From Nocardioides flavescens (GTDB taxonomy: Bacteria > Actinomycetota > Actinomycetes > Propionibacteriales > Nocardioidaceae), in contig NZ_WUEK01000002.1 of NCBI RefSeq assembly GCF_009823805.1, positions 1-64,000 of the forward strand: DNA of 64,000 bases, written 5' to 3'. The translations under genes were made by a program, and so were the position numbers. Each line of letters begins with the position of its first letter. Position 1 is the stretch's first letter. Below the pieces are notes generated by a model, which worked only from the letters and a program-made list of their open reading frames with translations, did no database searches and was not told the DNA's origin. Positions 41,315 to 50,464 of the stretch are shown here, one piece after another.

Positions 41315-41660
41315 GTTCTCCCCGTGTGAATGCGGTCGACTCCGTTGCCAACCAAGAGTTGACGGGACACTAACGTCAAACACGTGTGATTAGTGCTGAT
41401 TCGGGTTCGCGGGTTATCTCGCCCGTGTCGCGGCGATGCGATGACCGTGATCGCGACCCCGACCTACCGCCTAGAAGTTCACCGCGCCCAGTTGTCTGTG
41501 GACGTCAGATCGCGACGACGACGGACCGGCCCTGATGGCGTCTCAGAGACGACGTCCTGTCTCTGGCCACATTCCGTGGAGGAGTGGTTTCGAGACGGTC
41601 GTTGCACGACCTCCTCAACCAGCGGTGGGCCTGTCGGGCCCCACCCCTAGGCTGGCGCCC
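41315..41660. other. Divergent intergenic region upstream of the DUF2510 gene and glnA2
   Basis: No protein gene is supported. The region is lower in GC than average. It holds a dyad TTGACG-N9-CGTCAA at 41359-41379 that may be an operator or promoter element for the DUF2510 gene, and the half-element of the cruciform repeat at 41584-41621. No clear glnA promoter could be assigned; the glnA ATG follows only 39 bases after the repeat. Confidence 0.6.
41584..41621. repeat. Cruciform repeat, GTGGTTTCGAGAC family, half element
   Basis: This is the left half only: GTGGTTTCGAGAC, the small hairpin GGTCGTTGCACGACC, then TCCTCAACCA. It matches 16800-16837 exactly and the identity continues for two more bases. 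The partner arm is missing, so the unit can occur alone. Confidence 0.92.
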
Positions 41661-42998
41661 ATGGGCAAGCAAGAGGACTTCGTGCTCCGGGCGCTCGAGG
41701 AGCGCGACGTCCGGTTCGTGCGGCTGTGGTTCACCGACGTGCTGGGGTTCTTGAAGTCGGTGGCGGTCGCGCCGGCCGAGCTCGAGGGGGCCTTCGCGGA
41801 GGGGATCGGCTTCGACGGCTCGGCCATCGAGGGGTTCGCGCGGGTCTACGAGTCCGACATGCTCGCGATGCCCGACCCCTCGACGTTCCAGATCCTGCCG
41901 TGGCGCGGTGAGGGACCGAGCACCGCGCGGATGTTCTGCGACATCGTGATGCCCGACGGCTCGCCGTCGTACGCCGACCCGCGGTTCGTGCTCAAGCGCA
42001 CGCTGGGGCGGGCGGCAGAGAAGGGGTTCACCTTCTACACCCACCCCGAGATCGAGTTCTACCTCTTCCGCGACAGCCCCGAGCAGGGCGAGGAGCCGGT
42101 GCCGGTCGACCGCAGCGGCTACTTCGACCACACGGCGCAGTCCAAGGGCGCCGACTTCCGCCGCGAGGCGATCACCATGCTCGAGTCGATGGGCATCTCG
42201 GTGGAGTTCAGCCACCACGAGGGCGGCCCGGGTCAGCAGGAGATCGACCTGCGGTACGCCGACGCGCTCTCGACCGCCGACAACATCATGACCTTCCGCA
42301 CCGTCATCCGGGAGGTCGCGCTCGGTCAGGGCATCTGGGCCAGCTTCATGCCCAAGCCGTTCACCACCCACCCGGGCTCGGGGATGCACACCCACGTCAG
42401 CCTCTTCGAGGGTGACCAGAACGCCTTCTACGAGGCCGGCGCGGAGTACCAGCTCTCGCGCACCGGTCGCCAGTTCATCGCCGGCATCCTCCACCACGCC
42501 GCCGAGATCAGCGTGGTGACCAACCAGTGGGTCAACAGCTACAAGCGGATGATGTTCGGCGGCGAGGCGCCGTCGTACGTCTGCTGGGGCCACAACAACC
42601 GCTCGGCGATGGTCCGGGTGCCGATGTACAAGCCCAACAAGGGCCAGTCGACCCGCGTCGAGCTGCGCACCATCGACGCCGCGTGCAACCCCTACCTCGC
42701 CTACGCCGTGGTGCTCGCGGCCGGGATGCGCGGGATCGAGGAGGGCCTCGAGCTGCCGCGTGAGGCCGAGGACGACGTGTGGTCGCTGACCGAGCGTGAG
42801 CGCACCAGCCTCGGCATCGAGCCGCTGCCCAAGAGCCTCAACGAGGCCATCGAGATCGCCGAGCGCTCCGAGCTGCTCGCCGAGACCCTGGGCGAGCACG
42901 TCTTCGACTTCTTCCTGCGCAACAAGCGCGCGGAGTGGGACGAGTACCGCGGTCAGGTCTCGGCCTTCGAGCGCGACCGGATGCTGCCGGTCCTCTGA
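41661..42998 (+). CDS. glnA2: Glutamine synthetase type I, GlnA2-like
   Basis: A 445-residue glutamine synthetase that condenses ammonia and glutamate. Core motifs are visible: GFDGSAIEGFARVYESDM (Asp50-loop equivalent), HPEIEFYLF, GQQEIDLRYAD, FMPKPFTTHPGSGMHTHVSL in parts, and the ATP site KRMMFGGEAPSYVCWGHNNRS. The adenylylation segment (NLYDLPPEE in GlnA1-type enzymes) is absent; the equivalent region reads EDDVWSLTERERTSLGIEPL. In mycobacteria glnA2 likewise lies next to glnE. The ATG at 41661 was chosen since upstream sequence is the repeat. Confidence 0.95.
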   Translation: MGKQEDFVLRALEERDVRFVRLWFTDVLGFLKSVAVAPAELEGAFAEGIGFDGSAIEGFARVYESDMLAMPDPSTFQILPWRGEGPSTARMFCDIVMPDGSPSYADPRFVLKRTLGRAAEKGFTFYTHPEIEFYLFRDSPEQGEEPVPVDRSGYFDHTAQSKGADFRREAITMLESMGISVEFSHHEGGPGQQEIDLRYADALSTADNIMTFRTVIREVALGQGIWASFMPKPFTTHPGSGMHTHVSLFEGDQNAFYEAGAEYQLSRTGRQFIAGILHHAAEISVVTNQWVNSYKRMMFGGEAPSYVCWGHNNRSAMVRVPMYKPNKGQSTRVELRTIDAACNPYLAYAVVLAAGMRGIEEGLELPREAEDDVWSLTERERTSLGIEPLPKSLNEAIEIAERSELLAETLGEHVFDFFLRNKRAEWDEYRGQVSAFERDRMLPVL

Positions 42999-42999
42999 C

Positions 43000-43377
43000 G
43001 TGCCGGGGTCGGGTACGCCGCCGCGGGTCTTCGGTGAGGACCGCGTCCGCCGGCTGCGCTGGGTCGTCACGGTGGTGCTCGCCGTCGTCGGCCTGCTCGC
43101 GCTGCTCTCGGCGCTGGTGCTCGCCCGCGGCGGCGACGGCGCGACGCTCGCCGGGCTGATCGGTCTGGGCTGCGCCCTGGTCGTCGGCGCGGCCGGCGGC
43201 ACCGCCCTGCGGCTGCTGCCCGAGGCGGGTCGCCCCGCCAAGCGCGCCTGCGTCGCGACGGCCCTGCTGACGATCGTGGCCGGCATCCTGCTGCTCGGGA
43301 CGTGGCTGGCCTTCGTGCTGCCGCTGACCGGGGTCGGGCTGCTCTTCCTGACCCTCGTCGAGGACCCGGACGCATGA
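43000..43377 (+). CDS. Small membrane protein between glnA2 and the GATase gene
   Basis: A 125-residue protein with four hydrophobic segments (VVTVVLAVVGLLALLSALVL, LAGLIGLGCALVVGAAGGTAL, ACVATALLTIVAGILLLGTW, VLPLTGVGLLFLTLVE). The GTG start at 43000 follows the glnA2 stop by one base and the stop overlaps the next ATG as ATGA. It is therefore tightly coupled within the glnA2-glnE operon. I do not recognise the family. Confidence 0.8.
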   Translation: MPGSGTPPRVFGEDRVRRLRWVVTVVLAVVGLLALLSALVLARGGDGATLAGLIGLGCALVVGAAGGTALRLLPEAGRPAKRACVATALLTIVAGILLLGTWLAFVLPLTGVGLLFLTLVEDPDA

Positions 43378-44144
43378 CCGGAGACGGCATGACCCTTCCC
43401 CCGACGCTGCGCATCCTCGTCGTCCAGCCGGAGCTCGACGACCCGCCGCACCTGTTCGGACGCTGGCTCGAGGAGGCCGGGGCCGAGCTCGAGGTCGTCC
43501 ACCCCTACGCCGGCGACGCGCTGCCGACGCTCGACGGCCACGCCGGCCTGCTGGTCATGGGGGGCGCCCCGAGCGCCAACGACGACGAGCTGCTCCCGTG
43601 GATCGGCGCGGTCAAGGACCTGCTGCGCGACGCGGTCGCCGAGGACGTCCCGACGCTCGGGATCTGCCTGGGCCACCAGCTCCTCGGTGCCGCGCTCGGC
43701 GGCCGGGTGGCACCCAACCCGCGCGGCCAGCAGGTGGGCCTGCTCGAGACCGGGTGGACCGACGCCGCAGGCGACGACCCGCTGTTCGCGGGCGTGGCGA
43801 CCCCGCGCCGCGGCGTCCACTTCAACGACGACCTGGTGCTCGAGCCGCCGCCGGGCGCCGTCGTGCTCGCGCGCACCGCGCAGGGCGAGCTCCAGGTCGT
43901 GCGCCACGCCCCGCGGGCCTGGGGCGTCCAGCTGCACCCCGAGGTGGACGCGGCGGTCGTCGCCACCTGGGTCAGCGACACCGAGCGCGCCCGGATGGCC
44001 GAGCGCGGCATCGACGCCGACGAGGTGCTCGAGTCCATCGCCGCCGCGCGCGCCGAGCTCGACCACGCCTGGGCACCGCTGGCGGCCGGCTTCGCCGACC
44101 TCGCCCTCGGACCGGCCCGGGGCCAGGGCCAGGACGCACCGTGA
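43374..44144 (+). CDS. Class I glutamine amidotransferase-like protein
   Basis: A 256-residue GATase1 domain protein (GuaA-like subfamily of stand-alone GATases). The nucleophile is in GICLGHQLLGAALGG (Cys near residue 101) and the histidine in GVQLHPEVD near residue 187. LLVMGGAPSANDDELLPWIG is typical of the group. The acceptor or partner synthase is not known. Its location in the glnA2-glnE operon suggests glutamine turnover. It overlaps both neighbours by four bases. Confidence 0.92.
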   Translation: MTGDGMTLPPTLRILVVQPELDDPPHLFGRWLEEAGAELEVVHPYAGDALPTLDGHAGLLVMGGAPSANDDELLPWIGAVKDLLRDAVAEDVPTLGICLGHQLLGAALGGRVAPNPRGQQVGLLETGWTDAAGDDPLFAGVATPRRGVHFNDDLVLEPPPGAVVLARTAQGELQVVRHAPRAWGVQLHPEVDAAVVATWVSDTERARMAERGIDADEVLESIAAARAELDHAWAPLAAGFADLALGPARGQGQDAP

Positions 44145-47131
44145 GCCGGGCGGCGACGACGCAGGGCACGCTCACCCGGCTCGGCTTCCAGGACCCGGAG
44201 CAGTCCATCGCCGACCTCGCCCGCCTCGGCGACGCGGCTGAGCCGCTGCTCGCCCTGCTCGCGGGCACCGCCGACCCCGACCTGGCGCTCGCGCAGCTGG
44301 TGCGGCTGCGCGAGGCCGCGGAGCAGCGCAACGACGGCGACGGCCACACGCTCCTGCAGGCCGTCGTCGACGACGAGGGCACCGCGATGCGCCTGCTGTC
44401 GGTGCTCGGTGCCAGTGAGGCCCTCGGCGACCACCTGTGCCGCCACCCCGAGCACTGGCGCGAGCTGACGGATCCGACCATGGGCTCGACCCGCCCCGCG
44501 GCGTACGCCGTGCGCGAGGGGATGCTCGCGGTCGTCGGTGCCGACCCGCACGCCGCCGCACCGGTCGCGACGCTGCCCGACGCCGAGGCCGTCGACGCCC
44601 TGCGGGTGGAGTACCGACGCGTCCTGCTGCGCCTGGCCGCCCGCGACCTCGCCCACCACTTGCCGGTCGACGACGCCGCCGCCGAGCTCTCCGACCTCGC
44701 CGCCGCCACCCTCGAGGCGGCCCTGGCGGTCGCCCGTCAGCGGGTCGGCGACGACGCCGCCCTGGCCAGGCTCGCGGTCGTCGCGATGGGCAAGTGCGGC
44801 GGCCACGAGCTCAACTACGTCTCCGACGTCGACGTCGTCTTCGTGCACGAGCCCGTCGAGGGGGCGAGCCCCGACCGGGCGCTGCGGGCCGCGACCCAGC
44901 TGGCCAGCCACCTGATGCGGGTCTGCTCCGACCACACCGGGGAGGGCACGATCTGGCCGGTCGACGCGGCCCTGCGCCCCGAGGGCAAGGCCGGCCCGCT
45001 CACCCGCACGCTCGCCAGCCATCAGGGCTACTACGAGCGGTGGGCGCAGACCTGGGAGTTCCAGGCCCTGCTCAAGGCCCGCGCGGTGGCGGGCGACCTC
45101 GAGCTCGGCCGGGCCTACGTCGCCATGGTCCAGCCGATGGTGTGGAGCGCGGTCGAGCGCGACGGGTTCGTCGCCGACACCCAGGCGATGCGGCGCCGGG
45201 TCATCGCCCACATCCCGGCGCAGGAGGCCGAGCGCCAGCTCAAGCTCGGCTCGGGCGGGCTGCGCGACGTCGAGTTCGCGGTGCAGCTGCTGCAGCTCGT
45301 CCACGGCCGCGCCGACGAGAGCATCCGCCCGCCGACCACGCTGAGCGCGCTGGCCCGTCTCACCGAGGGCGGCTACGTCGGTCGCGCGGACGGCGAGGCG
45401 CTGCACGAGGCCTACGCGTTCCTGCGCACGCTCGAGCACCGCATCCAGCTCTTCCGGCTGCGCCGCACTCACGTGGTGCCCGACGACGAGCGCTCGCTGC
45501 GCCGGCTCGGGCGCAGCATGGGCTTCTCCAAGGATCCGGTCGCCTCCCTCCGCGACGCCTGGCAGCACCACCGCCGCGAGGTGCGGCGCCTGCACGAGAA
45601 GCTCTTCTACCGCCCGCTGCTGACCGCGGTGGCGCGTCTCGACAGCGGCGAGGCCAGGCTGACTCCCGAGTCGGCCACCCGGCGCCTGGCCGCGCTCGGC
45701 TTCGCGGACCCGCGCGCGGCGCTACGACACCTCGAGTCGCTCACCGCCGGCGTCTCGCGCACCGCCAACATCCACCGACAGCTCCTGCCGGCGATGCTCG
45801 ACTGGTTCGCCGAGGCGCCCGACCCCGACGCCGGGCTCTTCGGGTTCCGGCGCCTCAGCGAGTCGCTCGGGTCCAGCCCGTGGTTCCTCACCACCCTGCG
45901 CGACGAGGGCGAGGTCGCCGAGCGCCTCGCCCGGCTGCTCGCGACCTCGCGCTACGTCACCAACCTCCTCGAGCACGAGCCGGCCGGGGTGCGGATGCTC
46001 GGCCAGGACCTCGCGCCCCTGGCCGCCGAGCCGCTCACCGAGGAGATGCTCGCGACCGTGCGCCGCCGTGACGGTGCGGAGGCGGGCGTGCGCGCGGTGC
46101 GCGGCGTACGCCGACGCGAGCTGCTGCGCATCGCCGCGGGCGACGTGCTGGGGCTCACCGACGTGGCCGACGTGGGCGCGGCGCTGTCGCGCCTCACCGA
46201 CGCGACCCTCGAGGCGGCGCTCGCCGCGGTGGTCGAGGGCGTGCGGGTCTCGCGCGACCTCGAGCGGGCGCCGGTGCGGATGGCCGTGGTCGCGATGGGC
46301 CGCTACGGCGGCTTCGAGCTGTCCTACGGCAGCGACGCCGACGTGCTCTTCGTCCACGAGGCGGAGGAGGGCGTCGACCAGCACGACGCCACGCGGTTCG
46401 CCCGGGCGGTCGCCGACGAGCTGCGCCGGCTGCTCGCCCTGCCCGGCGACGACCCGCCGCTCGTGGTCGACGCCGACCTGCGGCCCGAGGGCCGACAGGG
46501 CCCCCTCGTCCGCAGCCTCGACTCCTACGCCGCCTACTACGCCAAGTGGTCGCACGTCTGGGAGGCGCAGGCCCTGCTGCGCGCCGACGCGGTCGTGGGC
46601 GATCGGGGAGTGCGCGCGAGCTTCGAGGCGCTGATCGACCCGCTGCGCTACCCGGAGCGCGGGCTGAGCGAGGCGGAGGTCACCGAGGTGCGCCGGATCA
46701 AGGCGCGAGTCGACCAGGAGCGGCTCCCGCGCGGCGCCGACCCGCTGAGCCACCTCAAGCTCGGGCGCGGCGGACTGGCCGACATCGAGTGGAGCGTCCA
46801 GCTGCTGCAGATGCGGTTCGCGGGGCGGACCCCGGGGCTGCGCACCTCCCGCACCCTCGAGGCGCTCGCCGCGGCCGTCGAGGCCGGGCACCTCGACGCC
46901 GAGGACGCCGAGGTGCTGCGGACCGGGTGGCGCTGGGTGAGCCGGGTGCGCAACGCGATCACGCTGGTGCGCGGCAAGGGCGCCGACCTGCTGCCGACCG
47001 ACATCCGCGAGCGGGCCGCCGTGGCCGCGGTCCTCGGCTACCCCGCGGGCGCCACGGAGGAGATGGTCAACGACCACCTCCGCACGATGCGGCGCTCGCA
47101 CGCCGTCGTCGACCGGGTCTTCTGGGAGTGA
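44141..47131 (+). CDS. glnE: Bifunctional glutamine synthetase adenylyltransferase / adenylyl-removing enzyme
   Basis: A 996-residue enzyme that adds AMP to, and removes it from, a tyrosine of dodecameric glutamine synthetase in response to nitrogen status. It has two nucleotidyltransferase domains with paired acidic motifs: MGKCGGHELNYVSDVDVVFV near residue 215 (N-terminal, adenylyl removal) and MGRYGGFELSYGSDADVLFV near 720 (C-terminal, adenylylation). LKLGSGGLRDVEFAVQLLQL and LKLGRGGLADIEWSVQLLQM are matching helical segments of the two halves. It overlaps the GATase gene by four bases. The neighbouring GlnA2 lacks the target tyrosine, so the substrate is presumably a GlnA1 encoded elsewhere. 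Confidence 0.97.
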   Translation: MSRAATTQGTLTRLGFQDPEQSIADLARLGDAAEPLLALLAGTADPDLALAQLVRLREAAEQRNDGDGHTLLQAVVDDEGTAMRLLSVLGASEALGDHLCRHPEHWRELTDPTMGSTRPAAYAVREGMLAVVGADPHAAAPVATLPDAEAVDALRVEYRRVLLRLAARDLAHHLPVDDAAAELSDLAAATLEAALAVARQRVGDDAALARLAVVAMGKCGGHELNYVSDVDVVFVHEPVEGASPDRALRAATQLASHLMRVCSDHTGEGTIWPVDAALRPEGKAGPLTRTLASHQGYYERWAQTWEFQALLKARAVAGDLELGRAYVAMVQPMVWSAVERDGFVADTQAMRRRVIAHIPAQEAERQLKLGSGGLRDVEFAVQLLQLVHGRADESIRPPTTLSALARLTEGGYVGRADGEALHEAYAFLRTLEHRIQLFRLRRTHVVPDDERSLRRLGRSMGFSKDPVASLRDAWQHHRREVRRLHEKLFYRPLLTAVARLDSGEARLTPESATRRLAALGFADPRAALRHLESLTAGVSRTANIHRQLLPAMLDWFAEAPDPDAGLFGFRRLSESLGSSPWFLTTLRDEGEVAERLARLLATSRYVTNLLEHEPAGVRMLGQDLAPLAAEPLTEEMLATVRRRDGAEAGVRAVRGVRRRELLRIAAGDVLGLTDVADVGAALSRLTDATLEAALAAVVEGVRVSRDLERAPVRMAVVAMGRYGGFELSYGSDADVLFVHEAEEGVDQHDATRFARAVADELRRLLALPGDDPPLVVDADLRPEGRQGPLVRSLDSYAAYYAKWSHVWEAQALLRADAVVGDRGVRASFEALIDPLRYPERGLSEAEVTEVRRIKARVDQERLPRGADPLSHLKLGRGGLADIEWSVQLLQMRFAGRTPGLRTSRTLEALAAAVEAGHLDAEDAEVLRTGWRWVSRVRNAITLVRGKGADLLPTDIRERAAVAAVLGYPAGATEEMVNDHLRTMRRSHAVVDRVFWE

Positions 47132-49917
47132 GCGCCCCGCCCCTGCGTCGTCACCAGCGCGAGGCGCTCGACGCCCTGGCGCAGGCGTGGGGGAGCGGAC
47201 GTCGCCGGGCGTGGGTCGCGCTGCCGCCGGGAGCGGGCAAGACCCGCGTGGGTCTCGAGACCGTCGCCGCCCGTCTGGCCGACGACCCCGCGACCCGGGC
47301 CGTCGTGCTCGGTCCCAACACCGCGATCCAGGGCCAGTGGGTTGCCCAGGCCCGCGCGGCCGGCCTCGACGTGGGCACCGACCGCGCACTGGAGCACCCC
47401 GTCACCGCGCTCACCTACCAGGCCGTGGCGACCTTCGACCCCGACGTCGAGGGCGACGACGCCGACACCGACGACGGCGGCGGGACCGCGCTCGTGGACC
47501 GCCTCCACCCGAACGGTCGCGCCCTCGTCGAGCGGTTGCGCGAGGCGGGCCCGCTGCTGCTCGTGCTCGACGAGTGCCACCACCTGCTCGAGGTGTGGGG
47601 GCGGCTGCTGGCCGAGCTGCTGGAGCAGGTCCCCGAGGCCACCGTCCTGGGGCTCACCGCCACGCCGCCCGGGACCCTCACCCGCGACCAGGCCGCCCTC
47701 GTCGCCGAGCTGTTCGGCGCCCCGGTCTTCGCCGCCTCCATCCCGGCCGTCGTGCGCGAAGGCGACCTCGCGCCGTACGTCGAGCTGGCCTGGCTCACCA
47801 GTCCCACGGCGGCCGAGGAGGAGTGGCTGGGCGCGCAGGCCGAGCGGTTCCAGGAGCTCGTGACCGCGCTGCTCGCGCCCGACTTCGGCTCCGTGCCCCT
47901 GCTCGCCTGGCTCGACGCGCGCTTCGTCACCGCCGCGACCCCGTGGCTCAGCCTGCTGCGCGAGGAGCCGCAGCTGTGCCGAGCCGTGCTCCGCCTGCAC
48001 CACGCCGGGCTGATCGCGCTGCCCCCGGGTGCCCGCCCGGGCGAGGAGCACCGCACGGCCCCGACGGCCGAGGACTGGGTCGCGCTGGTGGACGACTGGC
48101 TGACCCGCCGCGTCGCCCGCAGCGACCTGCCCGAGGACGAGCGCGTGCTCGAGGCGGTGCGCCGCGCGCTGCCCTCGGTCGGCTACCGCTGGACGCGGGC
48201 CGGAGTGCGCCGCGGGCGCAGCCCCGTCGACAGGGTGCTGGCCCGCAGCGAGTCCAAGACCACCGCGGTCGTCGAGCTCTGCGACCACGAGCACCTCGCC
48301 CTCGGTGAGCGGCTGCGGATGCTCGTGCTGTGCGACCACGAGCGTGCCGGCGCCACGCTGCCCGCGGACCTCACCGGTGTCCTCGACCAGCAGGCGGGCT
48401 CCGCGGTGGCGGTGCTCGCGGCCCTCGTCGCCTCGCCCGACACCGCCAGGCTAGGCCCCCTGCTGGTCACCGGCAGCACGGTGGCGGGCTCGTCCGAGAC
48501 CGTGGCGGCGCTGCGCGACTGGCTGCCCGACCGCGACCTGGCGGCCGCGCTCGTGCTCGAGCCGCTCGAGGGGGCGACCGGCCTCGTCCGCCTCGCCGGC
48601 CCGTGGTCCTCGCGCCGCTGGGTGGCCCTCGTGACGGGCTTCTTCTCCGAGGGCCGCTGCCGGGTGCTCGTCGGCACCCGGGCGCTGCTGGGGGAGGGCT
48701 GGGACGCACCCCGGGTCACCGGCGTGGTCGACGCGACGACGGCCACCACCAGCACGGCCGTCGTGCAGACCCGCGGCCGCGCGCTGCGCCTCGACCCCGC
48801 GTGGCCCGACAAGGTCGCCGTGAACTTCTCTCTCGTCTGCGTCAGCGACCGCCACCCCGCCGGCGGGCAGGACTGGGAGCGTCTCGTCCGCAAGCACGCC
48901 GGCTTCCTCGGCCTCGACCTCGACGGCCAGGTGGTCGACGGCGTGGCCCACCTCGACCCGGCCTTCTCGCCGTTCGCCCCGCCACCGGTCGCCGAGCTCG
49001 GCGCCGCCAACGCCCGCGCGGTCGTGCGCTCCCAGCAGCGTGACGAGATCCGCGAGCAGTGGCGCATCGGATCGGCGTACGACGACACGACGCTCACCGC
49101 GCTGCGCATCCGCCCCCGCGCGACCGGGCGCCTCGGGTCGGGCGCCGGCCCGGCGCCGGTCGTGCTGCGCCCGACGCTCACCGAGGTGCGCGGCATCGAG
49201 CGCGACACCCGGCTCGCGGCGCGGGCGGGCGTGGCCCGGGTCGTCGCCCCGCTGGTCGGGGTCGCGGCGGGCCTCGCCCTCGCCGGTGCGGGCGGGGCGC
49301 TGCTCCTGCTCGGCGCGGTCGTCGCGCTGCTCGGGGTGCTGCTCGGGGTGGGCGCCGCGCGGTCCCGCACGCGCGCCCGCACGGCGTACGGCACCGAGGT
49401 GCTGCGCGCCGCCGCCGAGCCGCCGTCGGTGCACCGGATCGCCGCCGCCGTGGCCGATGCGCTGCGGGCGAGCGGCCTGACCGCCGTCGGCGCCGAGGCC
49501 GTCGAGGTCGTCCTGGACCACGAGGGGGAGTACCGCTGCGTCCTGCGCGGCACCGACGCGGAGGCGGCGACCTTCGCGACCGCCCTCGACGAGGCGGTCG
49601 GGCCGATCGGGCTGCCGCGCTACGTCCTGCCCCGTCACGTGGTCCTGCCCGCCACCGCCGCGGCCCTCGACCCCGGCGTGGTGCGCAGCGCCGCCGAGGG
49701 GCGGCTCGCGCCGGACGGCGTCGTGTGGCACGCCGTGCCGTCCGTGCTCGGCACCCGGGCGGAGCGGGCGCGGGCCTACGCCGCGGCCTGGGACCACTGG
49801 GTCGGCGGTGGAGCACCGGTCTTCACCGGCTCCCCGGAGGGCACGGGGGTCCTGGCCGCCCAGCAGGGCAGCGACCCGTTCGCGGCCTCGACCGTCATGC
49901 GCCGGCAGTGGACCTGA
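47128..49917 (+). CDS. SF2 (DEAH/RES-type) helicase with a C-terminal membrane hairpin
   Basis: A 929-residue protein. The N-terminal helicase core shows the Q-like HQREALDALAQAW, Walker A PPGAGKTRVG (residues about 32-41), DECHHLLEVW (about 147), motif III LGLTATPPG (about 176), then the second RecA domain with VLVGTRALLGEGWDAP (about 515) and motif VI QTRGRALRLDP (about 546). At residues about 702-747 two adjacent hydrophobic helices (VAPLVGVAAGLALAGAGG, LLLLGAVVALLGVLLGVG) form a hairpin, followed by about 180 soluble residues of unknown fold. A membrane-inserted helicase of this kind is unusual. The GTG overlaps the glnE stop. Confidence 0.85.
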   Translation: MSAPPLRRHQREALDALAQAWGSGRRRAWVALPPGAGKTRVGLETVAARLADDPATRAVVLGPNTAIQGQWVAQARAAGLDVGTDRALEHPVTALTYQAVATFDPDVEGDDADTDDGGGTALVDRLHPNGRALVERLREAGPLLLVLDECHHLLEVWGRLLAELLEQVPEATVLGLTATPPGTLTRDQAALVAELFGAPVFAASIPAVVREGDLAPYVELAWLTSPTAAEEEWLGAQAERFQELVTALLAPDFGSVPLLAWLDARFVTAATPWLSLLREEPQLCRAVLRLHHAGLIALPPGARPGEEHRTAPTAEDWVALVDDWLTRRVARSDLPEDERVLEAVRRALPSVGYRWTRAGVRRGRSPVDRVLARSESKTTAVVELCDHEHLALGERLRMLVLCDHERAGATLPADLTGVLDQQAGSAVAVLAALVASPDTARLGPLLVTGSTVAGSSETVAALRDWLPDRDLAAALVLEPLEGATGLVRLAGPWSSRRWVALVTGFFSEGRCRVLVGTRALLGEGWDAPRVTGVVDATTATTSTAVVQTRGRALRLDPAWPDKVAVNFSLVCVSDRHPAGGQDWERLVRKHAGFLGLDLDGQVVDGVAHLDPAFSPFAPPPVAELGAANARAVVRSQQRDEIREQWRIGSAYDDTTLTALRIRPRATGRLGSGAGPAPVVLRPTLTEVRGIERDTRLAARAGVARVVAPLVGVAAGLALAGAGGALLLLGAVVALLGVLLGVGAARSRTRARTAYGTEVLRAAAEPPSVHRIAAAVADALRASGLTAVGAEAVEVVLDHEGEYRCVLRGTDAEAATFATALDEAVGPIGLPRYVLPRHVVLPATAAALDPGVVRSAAEGRLAPDGVVWHAVPSVLGTRAERARAYAAAWDHWVGGGAPVFTGSPEGTGVLAAQQGSDPFAASTVMRRQWT

Positions 49918-50050
49918 GCTGAACCGACCCGGCCGGACCTGGGCCGATCTGGTCGTGGGGATCTCCACGCGGCGGGCACAGTTCGGCACACCACGTCACC
50001 AACGTCGCCAGGGCCGTCTGCGACCCCTGCCCGCTGCCTACCGTGGGGTC

Positions 50051-50431
50051 ATGGACCCCCAGCCCCGACCGGTGCGCGCGGTGGTCATCGACGACACCAC
50101 CGACATCCGCGACCTGCTGCGCATCGTGCTCTCGCGCCGCGGGATGGACGTCGTGGGCGAGGCCGGTGACGGCCGGGCCGGACTCGAGGTCGTGGCCGAG
50201 CACCGACCCGACGTCGTGCTCCTCGACCTGAGCATGCCGGAGATGGACGGGATGGAGGCGCTCCCGCAGCTGCGCGAACTCGTCCCCGACGCGCAGATCA
50301 TCGTGTTCTCGGCCTTCGCGAGCGCGCTGGGTCAGCAGGTCATCGACCGCGGCGCCGACGGCTTCCTCGTCAAGGGCACGCCGCTGCGGCAGGTCGCGGA
50401 GTACGTCGAGGAGCGGGTCCGCGCCGCTTAG
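50051..50431 (+). CDS. Single-domain response regulator (receiver only)
   Basis: A 126-residue receiver without an output domain. Key residues are the acidic pair in VVIDDTTDIRDLL (Asp14, Asp15), the phosphoacceptor in VVLLDLSMPEMDGM (about Asp59), serine in IVFSAFAS and lysine in FLVKGTPLRQV. A DNA-binding domain is clearly absent, since the protein ends with EYVEERVRAA. No kinase is nearby. It may act in a phosphorelay or by protein-protein contact. The ATG at 50051 fits the receiver start. Confidence 0.9.
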   Translation: MDPQPRPVRAVVIDDTTDIRDLLRIVLSRRGMDVVGEAGDGRAGLEVVAEHRPDVVLLDLSMPEMDGMEALPQLRELVPDAQIIVFSAFASALGQQVIDRGADGFLVKGTPLRQVAEYVEERVRAA

Positions 50432-50464
50432 CCTGCGCGCAGCCGCACCCGGCAGACTGGGCGG

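Noticed and set aside
41661..42998. Annotation of this gene as the housekeeping, adenylylated glutamine synthetase
   Set aside because: The tyrosine-containing adenylylation segment is absent and the length and surroundings match GlnA2.
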